Assembly (NCBI GenBank): GCA_017883025.1
Contig: JADGOH010000059.1
Location: 1 to 47,134, forward strand
Direction of reading: 5' to 3'
Length of the DNA: 47,134 bases
Source of the DNA: Acidimicrobiales bacterium
Lineage (GTDB): Bacteria; Actinomycetota; Acidimicrobiia; Acidimicrobiales; RAAP-2
Shown here: piece by piece, positions 18,963-29,796 of the stretch
Numbering within the stretch: position 1 is the stretch's first letter
How the letters are laid out: each line of letters opens with the position of its first letter
The notes under the pieces: model-generated
The model's input: the letters and a program-made list of their open reading frames with translations, nothing else
Databases searched by the model: none
What the model was told of the DNA's origin: nothing
Translations under genes and position numbers: made by a program

Positions 18963-20443
18963 TCGACAAGTCCCTCAACTGGCTCGACGACCGCCTCGGC
19001 TTCGCCAAGGGCGGCCGGACGTTCCTCGACAAGATCTTCCCCGACCACTGGTCGTTCATGCTGGGCGAGATCGCCCTCTACTCCTTCGTGATCCTGCTCG
19101 GCACCGGGGTCTTCCTGAGCCTCTACTTCGTGCCCTCCGGGCACGAGATCGTGTATCACGGCAGCTATGTGCCCCTGCGGGGCCAGCACGTGTCCGAGGC
19201 GTACGCGTCGACCGTGGGCCTCTCGTTCGACGTCCGGTCCGGCCTCCTCATGCGTCAGGCCCACCACTGGGCCGCGGACATCTTCCTCGGGGCCATCGCC
19301 GTCCACATGGCCCGGGTGTTCTTCACCGGCGCCTTCCGCAAGCCCCGTGAGTTCAACTGGATCGTCGGCACGCTGATGCTCATCCTGGGCATCGTCAACG
19401 GCTTCCTCGGCTACTCGCTGCCCGACGACCTGGTGTCTGGGACCGGTATCCGCATCGCCTTCTCGATCATCGAGTCGATCCCGGTGGTAGGCAGTTACCT
19501 GGGCTTCTTCCTGTTCGGGGGCAACTATCCGGGCTCGGGCATCATCATCCCGAGATTCTTCACCATCCACGTGCTGATCGTGCCGGCCATCATCGTCGGC
19601 CTCCTGGCCGCCCACCTCGGGTTGCTGGTCAAACAGAAGCACACGCAGTTCCCGGGGAAGGGCAAGACCGAGCACAACGTCGTCGGGTCCCCGATGTTCC
19701 CGACCTTCATCGCCAAGACGACCGGCTTCCTGTTTGTGTCGGCGGCCGTCACCTTCCTGCTCGGCGGCTTCGCCCAGATCAACCCCATCTGGCAGTTCGG
19801 CCAGTACGAGCCCTACCAGATCTCCTACGCCGTCCAGCCGGACTGGTACATGGGCTGGCTCGACGGTGCCCTGCGGATCATGCCGAGCTGGGAGTGGGTC
19901 GGCTGGGGCCACACCCTCCCACTCGAGGTGTTCCTGCCGGCCGTGATCTTCCCGGGCCTGATCTTCAACATCCTCATCGTGTGGCCGTTCATCGAGTCGA
20001 TCTACACGAAGGACCACGAGTACCACAACCTGTTGGACCGCCCGCGTGACCGTCCCAAGCGGACGGCCGCCGGTGCGTCGATGCTCACCTTGCTGTTCGC
20101 AGTGTTCTTCGCGTCGTCCACCGACGTGATGGCGAACTTCTTCCAGGTGCCGCTCATCGACGTCCTGTGGTTCTTCCGGTTCTTCGTGCCGCTGGCGCCG
20201 ATCGCCGCCTACTTCCTTACCCTCAAGATCTGCCAGGAGATGCGGGCGGCCGAGGGCATCGGCAAGCGCAAGCACGCGCTGGTCGTCGAGCGGTCCACGA
20301 CCGGTGAGTACACGACGACCGCGTCGCCGGTCCGCCCGGGCGACGAGCACGAGGAGCTCGAGGCCATCCCGGTGCCGACCTTCATCGACACCACGGACCC
20401 CGAGCTCGCGACCGCCGCCGGCGTCCGCCGCGTGATCCGCTAG
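18959..20443 (+). CDS. qcrB: Cytochrome b subunit of the cytochrome bcc complex
   Basis: DHWSFMLGEIALYSFVILLGTGVFLSLYF, HHWAADIFLGAIAVHMARVFFTGAFRKPRE, PDWYMGWLDGALRIMPSWE; ATGA overlap with qcrA. Confidence 0.95.
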   Translation: MIDKSLNWLDDRLGFAKGGRTFLDKIFPDHWSFMLGEIALYSFVILLGTGVFLSLYFVPSGHEIVYHGSYVPLRGQHVSEAYASTVGLSFDVRSGLLMRQAHHWAADIFLGAIAVHMARVFFTGAFRKPREFNWIVGTLMLILGIVNGFLGYSLPDDLVSGTGIRIAFSIIESIPVVGSYLGFFLFGGNYPGSGIIIPRFFTIHVLIVPAIIVGLLAAHLGLLVKQKHTQFPGKGKTEHNVVGSPMFPTFIAKTTGFLFVSAAVTFLLGGFAQINPIWQFGQYEPYQISYAVQPDWYMGWLDGALRIMPSWEWVGWGHTLPLEVFLPAVIFPGLIFNILIVWPFIESIYTKDHEYHNLLDRPRDRPKRTAAGASMLTLLFAVFFASSTDVMANFFQVPLIDVLWFFRFFVPLAPIAAYFLTLKICQEMRAAEGIGKRKHALVVERSTTGEYTTTASPVRPGDEHEELEAIPVPTFIDTTDPELATAAGVRRVIR

Positions 20444-20467
20444 CCCCGACGGTCCCCTACCGGCGAA

Positions 20468-20485
20468 CCGCCCCCCCTGGGGCGG
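20468..20485 (+). terminator. Putative terminator of ctaE-qcrCAB
   Basis: CCGCCCC-CCCT-GGGGCGG, perfect 7-bp stem and 4-nt loop, 25 nt after the qcrB stop; no U-tract. Confidence 0.5.
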
Positions 20486-20511
20486 GACGACCGGCGCCAG
20501 CCTCGTCGACC

Positions 20512-20769
20512 ATGGAGCCGCGCGTCGACGGACTGGTCGATCTCCACCGCCACCCGGTGCTGGACCCGTCCGGGTAAGGGTTCGCGGCGCTGGTCCGGGA
20601 CGCCCGGTCCCATCTGCGGTCGACGGGTGCCGTGGAGTTCGCCGGGTTCGTCCACGCCGCCGCGGCCGCGACCCTGGTGGCTCCGTCGGCGTGGCGGTGG
20701 TTCTCGTCGAATGCCACGGCCAACTACGCGCTGGAGCCGGAAGGATGGCGGCGCATCCGGGGACGGTAG
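20512..20769 (+). pseudogene. Decayed N-terminal fragment resembling 2OG-Fe(II) oxygenase / BesD-HalD-like halogenase family
   Basis: In-frame reading MEPRVDGLVDLHRHPVLDPSG*GFAALVRDARSHLRSTGAVEFAGFVHAAAAATLVAPSAWRWFSSNATANYALEPEGWRRIRGR* with TAA at 20575; resembles the (L)IDLDRYP...ARxxLxxxGxxxLPGFLxPxAV N-terminus of that family. Confidence 0.4.
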
Positions 20770-20890
20770 GAGCCCGACGACCGGTGCTCCGGCCCAGCGG
20801 GGCCGTCAGGTCGGACGGTCCAGGTGCTCGACCATGACGGTGTCTGCGGCTACCGCCGGGTCGACGCGGGGCGGCTGGCCTCACTGCCGA

Positions 20891-23542
20891 CTAAGACCAA
20901 TGGGCGAACTCCTCGTCGATGAGCCGCTGACTGTGGCGGGCCGCCCGGTCGAATCGTTCGAGCGGAGGATCGGCCTCGACCAGCCGATCCAGGTGGTCGA
21001 GCGCGTCCGCCTCCGTGGCCCCGACGGACTCGAGTCGCAGCCAGATGGAGATCGGCCCCGCTCCGAAAGGCGCAGTGTGAGCGACGATCTCCCGGCAGCG
21101 GTCGTCGTCACCGGCCATCCGCCGGAGGTAGGCGAAGCCCTGGAGCACATCGGAACGGATGTTCGGCCGACGCGACACTGGTTCGCGCATGGTCGTGGTG
21201 AGTGACCGACCCGCCGTCACGGGATCCTCGCTGTGCCCCCGCACCGTGTGGGCGTAGATCGAGTTCAGGTGGGCCCATTGGGACCCGGAGGGGATCGGCG
21301 TGAACGACGCGATCGCGCTCACGGCCTCGTCGATCAGGTCCTGGCGCAGCAGGGCCCACACACGGTAGGACTCGATGCCGTGCCGCCAGGCGTACTCCGG
21401 TGCGGCGGCGAGGCTCTCGTCCGCCAGTTCGATGCACTCGTCGAACCGGAGCTGTGAGCAGAGGGACCCCATGAGGAAGAGGTTCGCACCGGCCTGCAGG
21501 AGCGCGTCGCCCGACCGGATGGCGAGCTCGTGGGCCTGGTCGTTGAGGGTGCGGGCGCCGCGGGAGTCACCCAGGGTGGCCAGAATCGACGCCTTCACGT
21601 CGAGCGAGAAGATCATGAAGTCCCCCGGCGCCTCCCGGCCGATGGCCAGCGCCCCGTCGACCGCTGGCAGGGCAGCGACGTCGCCCTTTGTCGCCAGTGC
21701 CCAGCCCAGGATGCTCCTGGCGAGCGCGTCGGCCGCCGGTTCGAGCGCCACCGGCCGGCGGAGAATGTCGACGGCCAGGTGGATCTCCCCCCGGGCCGCC
21801 GCTGGCTCCGTGCCCATGGCGGCCATGCGCACCGCCTTCTCGTCCTGACCGCGTTCGAGCGCCCACGAGATCGCCGTCCGGAAGTTCTCGTACTCCCGAC
21901 CCGACCGGATCAGGCGCTCGAGATCGGACCAGTGGTGCAGGGTCATGGTGGCGTCGCCGGCGAAGTGTTCGAGGTGCCGGTCCCGGGCGTCGACCGCCTC
22001 GCCCCCCTCCACCAGCTTCGACAGTGCGAACAGCCGGATCGTCTCCAGGAGTCGGTGGCGGACCTCGCCGGAGCCGTCCCGGGTCACGTCGACCAGCGAC
22101 TTCGCCGCCAGGGCGTCGATCAGCTTGCGCGCGTTGAGCTCGGAGACCTGGGCGACGACGGCGACGTCCGGGGCGGCGAACCCGCCCTGGAAGACGGCGA
22201 GCACACGGAGTAGGGCCTGCTCGTCCTCGGACAGGAGGTCGTAGGACCACTGCACGGCACCCTCGAGCGTCGCCTGGCGCTGGCGCGAACGACGGGACCC
22301 TCCGGACAGCAGGCTGAACCGGTCGTCCAGGAGGTCTCGGATCTCGGGCACGGACATGCTCCGCATGCGTGCCGCGGCCAATTCGATGGCGAGCGGGATC
22401 CCGTCGAGTCGCTCGACGACGTCCCGGACCGCCTCCATCGTGCGCACGTCGCCGGCGAGGAGCTGGACCCCCGCGGCCTCGGCCCGGTCGACGAAGAGCT
22501 GGACCGCCGGGGCGTCCCGGCCGGTCGGCAGTGACGGCACCTTCCAGGTGAACTCCCCGTCGACCTCGACCGCCTCGCGGCTGGTGGTCACGATGCGGAG
22601 CGCCGGCACCGAGTCCAACAGCCGATCGATGACATCGGCCACTGCGTCGATCACGTGCTCGCAGTTGTCGATCACCATGAGGGCGGTCCGGGGCGCGAGG
22701 TAGGCGGTCACCTGGTCCAACGGGTCCGTCGTGGTGTCGGTGGTGAGGCCGAGCGCGGCGACGAACGCCCCGGGCAGCGCTCCGTCGTCGGCGATGGTCG
22801 ACAGGTCGACGAACCAGACCCCTTGCGGGTGGGCGGGGATCTCCCGGTACGCCACCTCGATGGCGAGCCGGGTCTTGCCGCAGCCGCCGACCCCGGTGAG
22901 CGTCACCAGCCGGTGGGTGGCGACCAGCTTGCGGACGTGCTCGACGGAGTCGTCCCGTCCGATGAGCGTCGTGCGAGGGGAGGGGAGCGACATGATGGTC
23001 GCTCCGGCGCTCCACAGCGCCGGGAACTCGTGGCCACCGAGCTGGCCGAGGTGAACCGGGCTCTCGATGTCCCGCAACGTGTGGGTGCCGAGGTCGGTGG
23101 TGGCCACGCCCGAGGCGTCCCGTACGCCGTCGGTCAGGATGGTCTGGCCGCCGTGGGCCACGGCCATCACCCGGGCCGCCTGGTTGACCGTGGGGCCGAA
23201 GTAGTTGGCGTCGCGCTCCTCGGCCTCGCCCAGGTGCAGCCCGATCCGCACCGACAGCTCCGGCCAGGCGCCCCAGTCCACGCCGGACAGGGCCACTTGG
23301 ATCGCTTCTGCGCACTCGACCGCCTCGCTGGCCCGGCCGAAGGCGGCGGCGAACGAGTCCCCGGCGGTGGAGAAGACGTGGCCGTCGTACTTGGCGATGG
23401 TGTCGGTGAAGATCTGGTCGTGGATCCGCAGTGACGCCGACATCGCCTCGGGATCGGCGGCCCACAGCCGGGTCGAACCGACCACGTCGGAGAAGAGGAA
23501 GGTGACGGTCCCCGAGGGGACGTTCAGCGGCTCGCCAGGCAC
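20891..23542 (-). CDS. Class III adenylate/guanylate cyclase domain fused to STAND/NB-ARC-like ATPase
   Basis: GTVTFLFSDVVGSTRLW, GDSFAAAFGRA, NYFGPTVNQAARVMAVAHGGQ cyclase motifs; GVGGCGKTRLAIEV Walker A and ALMVIDNCEHVIDAV; no recognisable LuxR HTH at the C-terminus. Confidence 0.85.
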   Translation of the reverse strand: MPGEPLNVPSGTVTFLFSDVVGSTRLWAADPEAMSASLRIHDQIFTDTIAKYDGHVFSTAGDSFAAAFGRASEAVECAEAIQVALSGVDWGAWPELSVRIGLHLGEAEERDANYFGPTVNQAARVMAVAHGGQTILTDGVRDASGVATTDLGTHTLRDIESPVHLGQLGGHEFPALWSAGATIMSLPSPRTTLIGRDDSVEHVRKLVATHRLVTLTGVGGCGKTRLAIEVAYREIPAHPQGVWFVDLSTIADDGALPGAFVAALGLTTDTTTDPLDQVTAYLAPRTALMVIDNCEHVIDAVADVIDRLLDSVPALRIVTTSREAVEVDGEFTWKVPSLPTGRDAPAVQLFVDRAEAAGVQLLAGDVRTMEAVRDVVERLDGIPLAIELAAARMRSMSVPEIRDLLDDRFSLLSGGSRRSRQRQATLEGAVQWSYDLLSEDEQALLRVLAVFQGGFAAPDVAVVAQVSELNARKLIDALAAKSLVDVTRDGSGEVRHRLLETIRLFALSKLVEGGEAVDARDRHLEHFAGDATMTLHHWSDLERLIRSGREYENFRTAISWALERGQDEKAVRMAAMGTEPAAARGEIHLAVDILRRPVALEPAADALARSILGWALATKGDVAALPAVDGALAIGREAPGDFMIFSLDVKASILATLGDSRGARTLNDQAHELAIRSGDALLQAGANLFLMGSLCSQLRFDECIELADESLAAAPEYAWRHGIESYRVWALLRQDLIDEAVSAIASFTPIPSGSQWAHLNSIYAHTVRGHSEDPVTAGRSLTTTMREPVSRRPNIRSDVLQGFAYLRRMAGDDDRCREIVAHTAPFGAGPISIWLRLESVGATEADALDHLDRLVEADPPLERFDRAARHSQRLIDEEFAHWS

Positions 23543-23548
23543 GGCGTC

Positions 23549-23554
23549 ACGTTA
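23549..23554 (-). promoter_or_regulatory. Putative -10 box TAACGT, leaderless promoter of the cyclase-ATPase
   Basis: 6 nt upstream of GTG at 23542. Confidence 0.5.
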
Positions 23555-23619
23555 GCTGGCCTGGGATTTCGTGGCATGGGTATCCGCCCCGCCCGCCCGG
23601 CGCAGCCGTTGAGCACGTC

Positions 23620-24432
23620 CTAGAGCTGCAGCGGGCCCCGCTCCACCTCGCGGGTCTGGATCCCCGCCGCCATTGCCGCCGCCATCCGGTCGGCCGTCTC
23701 GGGGTCGCTCAACGACGACCGGAACTGCTGGTCCTCGACCAGCAGGCCGTCGACCGGGTCGGGCAGGGCGGCATCGACGGCGGTCTTGGCCCGGGCCATC
23801 GCCTCGGGCGGGAACGAGGCGATCCGCCGGGCGAGCGCGTCGACGAACGGCCGAAGCTCGGCGTCCGGCAGCGCCCGGTTGACGTAGCCCCACCGCTCGG
23901 CGGTGATGGCGTCGAGGTCGCCGCACCCGAGGACGACCTCGAGGGCCCGACCTCGTCCGATCGATCGGGGCAGCCGCTGGGTGCCGCTGCCGCCGGGGAT
24001 GATCCCGAGCGCCACCTCGGGCTGGGCCAGGACGGCCCGCTCCAGCGAGGCGAACCGCATGTCGCACGACAGGGCCAGTTCGCTCCCGCCACCCCGGGCG
24101 ATCCCCTCGATGACGGCGATGGTCGCCTTGGGCATGGTCCGGAACCGGTCGACCATGGCCTGGAACCCCGTGAGTTCGCTGTGCAGTGAGATGTCGTCGG
24201 TCGGGATCGCCTGGATCAGGGTGACGTCGGCGTGGGCCGAGAAGAACTCGGGATCGGCCGAGTCGATGATGACGACCCGCGCCTCGGGGTCGCCGGCCAG
24301 GGCCCGGCCGACGGCGTCGAGTTCGATGATGAGCTCCAGGTCGAGCAAGTTGATCGGGGGGTGGTCCAAGGTGACCCGGGCGATCCCACCTTCGAGCGTC
24401 ACCCGGATCGCATGGAAGTCGTCGTACGCCAT
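23620..24432 (-). CDS. Enoyl-CoA hydratase/isomerase family protein
   Basis: Crotonase motifs IEGIARGGGSELALSCDMRFAS...PEVALGIIPGGSGTQRLPRSIGRGRALE. Confidence 0.9.
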   Translation of the reverse strand: MAYDDFHAIRVTLEGGIARVTLDHPPINLLDLELIIELDAVGRALAGDPEARVVIIDSADPEFFSAHADVTLIQAIPTDDISLHSELTGFQAMVDRFRTMPKATIAVIEGIARGGGSELALSCDMRFASLERAVLAQPEVALGIIPGGSGTQRLPRSIGRGRALEVVLGCGDLDAITAERWGYVNRALPDAELRPFVDALARRIASFPPEAMARAKTAVDAALPDPVDGLLVEDQQFRSSLSDPETADRMAAAMAAGIQTREVERGPLQL

Positions 24433-24438
24433 GGGCCG

Positions 24439-24444
24439 ACTCTA
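24439..24444 (-). promoter_or_regulatory. Putative -10 box TAGAGT, leaderless promoter
   Basis: 6 nt upstream of ATG at 24432. Confidence 0.5.
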
Positions 24445-24567
24445 GGACCGGCCCCCGTCCGGCGCTCGGGCGGACCGCCCTGGTACGCCCGCTCCGGCGA
24501 CGTTGACGGTCCCATCCACGCGTGCCACGATGCGCCCGGCACCCACGACCCCGCGATCGGAGCACCC

Positions 24568-25416
24568 ATGTCCCGCCTCGAAGGCCGCCGTACCGTCATC
24601 ACCGGAGCAGCCAGTGGCATCGGCGCCGAGACAGCTCGCCTGTTCGTGGCCGAGGGCGCCTCGGTGGTGCTCGCCGACGTCGAGGTCGAGCGCGGGGCGA
24701 AGCTGGCCGCCGAGTTGGGCGACCGGGCCCGCTTCGTGGCCGTCGACGTGTCCGAGGAGGGGGCGATCGAGCGGGCCATCGACGAGTCGATCTCGACATT
24801 CGGCGGCCTCGACGCGATCTTCAACAATGCCGGCAATCCGGGCTCGCTCGGCCGCATCGAGGATATCGACATGGCGCTGTTCGACCGCACGGTGGCCATC
24901 CACCTGCGGGGCGTGTTCCTGGGCATCCGGGCCGCCGCCCGGGTCATGCGCCCCCAGGGGCACGGCAGCATCGTCAACACGGCCAGCGTGGCCGGGCTGC
25001 GGGCCAACTACGGCGGCCACGACTACAGCGCGGCCAAGGCGGCCATCGCCCACCTGACCAAGACCGCCGCCAACGAGCTGGGCGAGGACGGGGTGCGGGT
25101 CAACGCCATCTGCCCCGGCGGCATCGCCACCTCGATCTTCGGCCGTGGGGCCGGATTGGACGCCAACGATGCGGAAGCCACCGTCGGGGTCATGGAGATG
25201 GTCCTTTCCGACGTGGCCCCGATGAAGCGGTCGGGCCAGCCGATCGACATCGCCGAGGCCGCCCTGTGGCTGGCCAGCGACGCCTCCAGCTTCGTCAACG
25301 GCCAGGCCATCGCCGTGGACGGCGGACTGGTGACCGGGCCGACCTATCGCTCGTCGCGTGCCCGCACCGAGTCGATGGTGGGTGCGCTGGTCGAGGTCGC
25401 CGAACAGGCCAAGTAG
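24568..25416 (+). CDS. SDR family NAD(P)-dependent oxidoreductase
   Basis: TGAASGIGAETARLF Rossmann motif, NNAGNPGS, YSAAKAAIAHLTKTAANELGEDGVRVNAICPGG. Confidence 0.92.
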   Translation: MSRLEGRRTVITGAASGIGAETARLFVAEGASVVLADVEVERGAKLAAELGDRARFVAVDVSEEGAIERAIDESISTFGGLDAIFNNAGNPGSLGRIEDIDMALFDRTVAIHLRGVFLGIRAAARVMRPQGHGSIVNTASVAGLRANYGGHDYSAAKAAIAHLTKTAANELGEDGVRVNAICPGGIATSIFGRGAGLDANDAEATVGVMEMVLSDVAPMKRSGQPIDIAEAALWLASDASSFVNGQAIAVDGGLVTGPTYRSSRARTESMVGALVEVAEQAK

Positions 25417-25444
25417 TCCGGGGGACCGGGGCGTGCCCCCGGAC
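25416..25444. terminator. Bidirectional terminator between convergent SDR and ctaF
   Basis: GTCCGGGGG-ACCGGGGCGTG-CCCCCGGAC, perfect 9-bp arms in a 40-nt convergent intergenic region. Confidence 0.6.
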
Positions 25445-25456
25445 GGGCCGGCTGGC

Positions 25457-25845
25457 TCAGACGGTGCCGCCGCGGCGGCTCTCGACGACGGCGCCGATCA
25501 CGGCCGACAGGCCGAGTGCGGCGGCGATGGGGGCAAGCCACAGACCGAAGACGAACGTCATGGTGGCGAAGAACGCCCCCAAGCCGAGGAGGAACGGCCA
25601 GATGCTCGACCCGGGGAACGAGTCGATGACCCCGGCGCCGTCGGCAACCGTGGCCTCGGGCTCGTCGCCCTCGAGGGGCTTCATCCGCTTGGCCCACCAC
25701 AGGTAGTAGCCGCCGGGCAGGATGCCCAGCAGCGCCGACCCCATGAGCATCAGGAACCCGGCGTCCTCGTAGGACCAGAACCAGTAGACGATGCCGATGA
25801 CCGCGAAGAAGACGCCGATGACGGCGAGGAACGACCCGTTGACCC

Positions 25846-25849
<4 letters not shown>
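25457..25849 (-). CDS. ctaF: Cytochrome c oxidase subunit IV (actinobacterial CtaF-like)
   Basis: Small membrane protein ([35 protein letters not shown]) overlapping the ctaD stop by 4 nt. Confidence 0.8.
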
Positions 25850-27626
<1,777 letters not shown>

Positions 27627-27630
<4 letters not shown>

Positions 27631-28598
27631 AGGGAACCCTTCTTCGAGGAGGGCGCAGCGAGGGCGTTGGACGGTGTCACGTGGGTGTAGGGCGGGGGCG
27701 TGTTGGCCTCCGACTGGGGCTCGCGCTGCAGCGTGTGGCCCGCCGCGACCTCACCGGACAGCCACGTCTGGAACGCGGCGGGGGTGACGGCCTTCACGCT
27801 GAACAGCATCTCGGTGTGGTACAGCCCGCAGATCTGGGTGCACTGGCCGGCGTAGGTGCCGGTGTGGAGGATGTCGAGGTCGAAGAAGTTGGTCACGCCG
27901 GGCAGCGCGTACCGGCTGAAATTGAAGTCCCGCACGTAGAAGCCGTGGATCACGTCGTTCGACACCAGCGTGACCTGGACGGTCTCACCGACGGGCAGGA
28001 CCATCTGGGGCCCGTGGCCGCCGGGGCCGTTGGTGACGTCACCGGCGATCGAGACGTTGTGGTCCGGGTAGCTGAAGCGCCATCCCCACTGGAATGCCGT
28101 GACCCTGACGTGCTCGACGGGGGTCCCGGTCGAGGTCACGGTGGCGTTCACCGGGACGGTGGCGTCCACGTTGTTCTCGGTGAGGACGGTGAACAGGAAG
28201 AGGAAGGCCACGACGAGCACCGGGATGCCGGTGTACAGGATCTCGATCGGGATGCTCTCGTGGAACTGCTTCGGCATCTCCTCCGAGCGGCGGCGGTAGC
28301 GGAGGATCGTGAACAGGATCAGCAGGCCGACGAAGACGCCGATGATGACGCCCGTCGTCATCATGCCGGAGAAGAGCTTGAAGGTGTCCTGGCCCTGCTT
28401 GGTGGCGCCCCGGCTGGCCCCGTAGGACGGGTACATGTTGCACCCGCCCAGGACGAGCGGCGCGGCGACTGCCGCGCCGACGGCGGGCCTGGCCCAGCGG
28501 CGCCGACGGGGCGTGGCCGCCACCTCGGCCGCAGGGTCTGCACCCGTGTGCTCGTGTGCGGGCAGGGACGTCGGAGATCCGTTTGTGAAGGCGTTCAC
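27627..28598 (-). CDS. ctaC: Cytochrome c oxidase subunit II (CuA site variant)
   Basis: Lipobox-like LVLGGCNMY, cupredoxin domain, [18 protein letters not shown] CuA loop. Confidence 0.93.
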
Positions 28599-28605
28599 GG
28601 GGGGA

Positions 28606-28611
28606 AGACTA
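28606..28611 (-). promoter_or_regulatory. Putative -10 box TAGTCT, leaderless promoter of ctaCDF
   Basis: 7 nt upstream of GTG at 28598. Confidence 0.5.
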
Positions 28612-28753
28612 GTGGGGTCCGCGGGTAATTGAGAAGTTGAGCGGACCGGTGCCTGGGGACGGCGAACTCCCTGGTAGGAAGGTTGGAAATCCGGGTCCGC
28701 GGCGTCGACCGACCCCGTGGCCCCTGTCGGCGGGTCCGCACCGGTGGGTGTGG

Positions 28754-29428
28754 TCAGGCGGGCGGGTCCGCCGGCGGGGACTTGGGCCCGGCCAGCTTGC
28801 CGGCGAGTCGTCCGGCCCCGCGCAACGTGCGCTTCACCTGGGCCTCCACCTGGGGCCGGTGCTCGTCGACCACGCGCTTGCCTGCTGTGGCCGCGGCCCC
28901 GGTGGTGCGGCCGGCGCGGCGCAGCGCCGAGTCGGAGTCGTCGCCTTCCGACTCCGCCGGCCGTGCGCCTTCCGGCGGGACCACGGTGGCGGTGGCGTCG
29001 ATGACTGGACCGCGCGCAGTGCGACGGGACCGGCGCCCACCCCGTCCCGAGCTGGTCATCGTCCGGCTCGCCAGGAACACCAGGGCGACGACGGCTCCCG
29101 CGATCACGAGCATCCCCTCGATGTCCGGACGCAGTGCGGGGACGAAGGCGAGCGCTCCGAAGGTGATCGCCGCGCCGGCGACCAGCAGCACGTGCAGCCG
29201 CTGGCCGACGACACGGACCACCCCGAGGGGCCCGTCCGCGGTGAGGGCCAGGAGGCCGAAGACCACACCGCCGGCGATGAGGAACCCGCCGCGCCCGACG
29301 TGGACCGACTGGGTGACGAGGAGGAAGGCGACGCCGAGCTCCAGTACCTGCAGGGCCCAGAACTGGATCCGCCAGTGGTTCCGCCCGTCGGGCGCGTGAC
29401 GCTGGTCCGCACCGACGTCCGGCGGCAT
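28754..29428 (-). CDS. Hypothetical membrane protein, Arg/Pro-rich C-terminus
   Basis: TM-rich ORF (VLELGVAFLLVTQSVHVGRGGFLIAGGVVFGLLALTADG), 13 nt downstream of tatA. Confidence 0.65.
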   Translation of the reverse strand: MPPDVGADQRHAPDGRNHWRIQFWALQVLELGVAFLLVTQSVHVGRGGFLIAGGVVFGLLALTADGPLGVVRVVGQRLHVLLVAGAAITFGALAFVPALRPDIEGMLVIAGAVVALVFLASRTMTSSGRGGRRSRRTARGPVIDATATVVPPEGARPAESEGDDSDSALRRAGRTTGAAATAGKRVVDEHRPQVEAQVKRTLRGAGRLAGKLAGPKSPPADPPA

Positions 29429-29441
29429 CCGGAGGGGACGA

Positions 29442-29720
29442 TCAGGAAGCGGCGTCCGCGGTGCCGTCCGCGGCAGGAGGCGCCGGTGCGGGTGCCTGGA
29501 CGGCCTGCGGTGCGGCCTGCGGTGCTGCCTCGGTCAGCGGAGCGGCGGTCTCGGCCTTGGCCTCCCCGTTGGCGCCTTCGTCCAGCCCCTTCTTGAACTC
29601 CTTCTGCGCCGAGCCGAGTGAACGGGCCAGCTTCGGGATCTGGGTGGAGCCGAAGAGGACGACCGCGATCACGATCAGGACGATGATGCCCTGCTCGCCG
29701 AAGAGTTCTGCTGGTGCCAT
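29442..29720 (-). CDS. tatA: Sec-independent protein translocase TatA/TatE-type subunit
   Basis: IIVLIVIAVVLFGSTQIPKLARSLGSAQKEFKKGLDEG; Ala/Pro-rich tail. Confidence 0.92.
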   Translation of the reverse strand: MAPAELFGEQGIIVLIVIAVVLFGSTQIPKLARSLGSAQKEFKKGLDEGANGEAKAETAAPLTEAAPQAAPQAVQAPAPAPPAADGTADAAS

Positions 29721-29796
29721 GACGTGTCTCCCCTAATTGCCTGCTACTCACAGGTTAGACGTGGTCGGCCGGCGCTGCTGCGCAGGCCGATGTTGC

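Noticed and set aside
20891-23542. STAND ATPase plus cyclase as an anti-phage signalling system
   Set aside because: Architecture is typical of actinobacterial cyclase/ATPase regulators; no effector gene adjacent, so no evidence for defence.
20444-25456. Genomic island or defence cassette between the two respiratory operons
   Set aside because: No integrase, transposase, tRNA boundary or defence-domain genes; contents are a cyclase-ATPase, a crotonase and an SDR.
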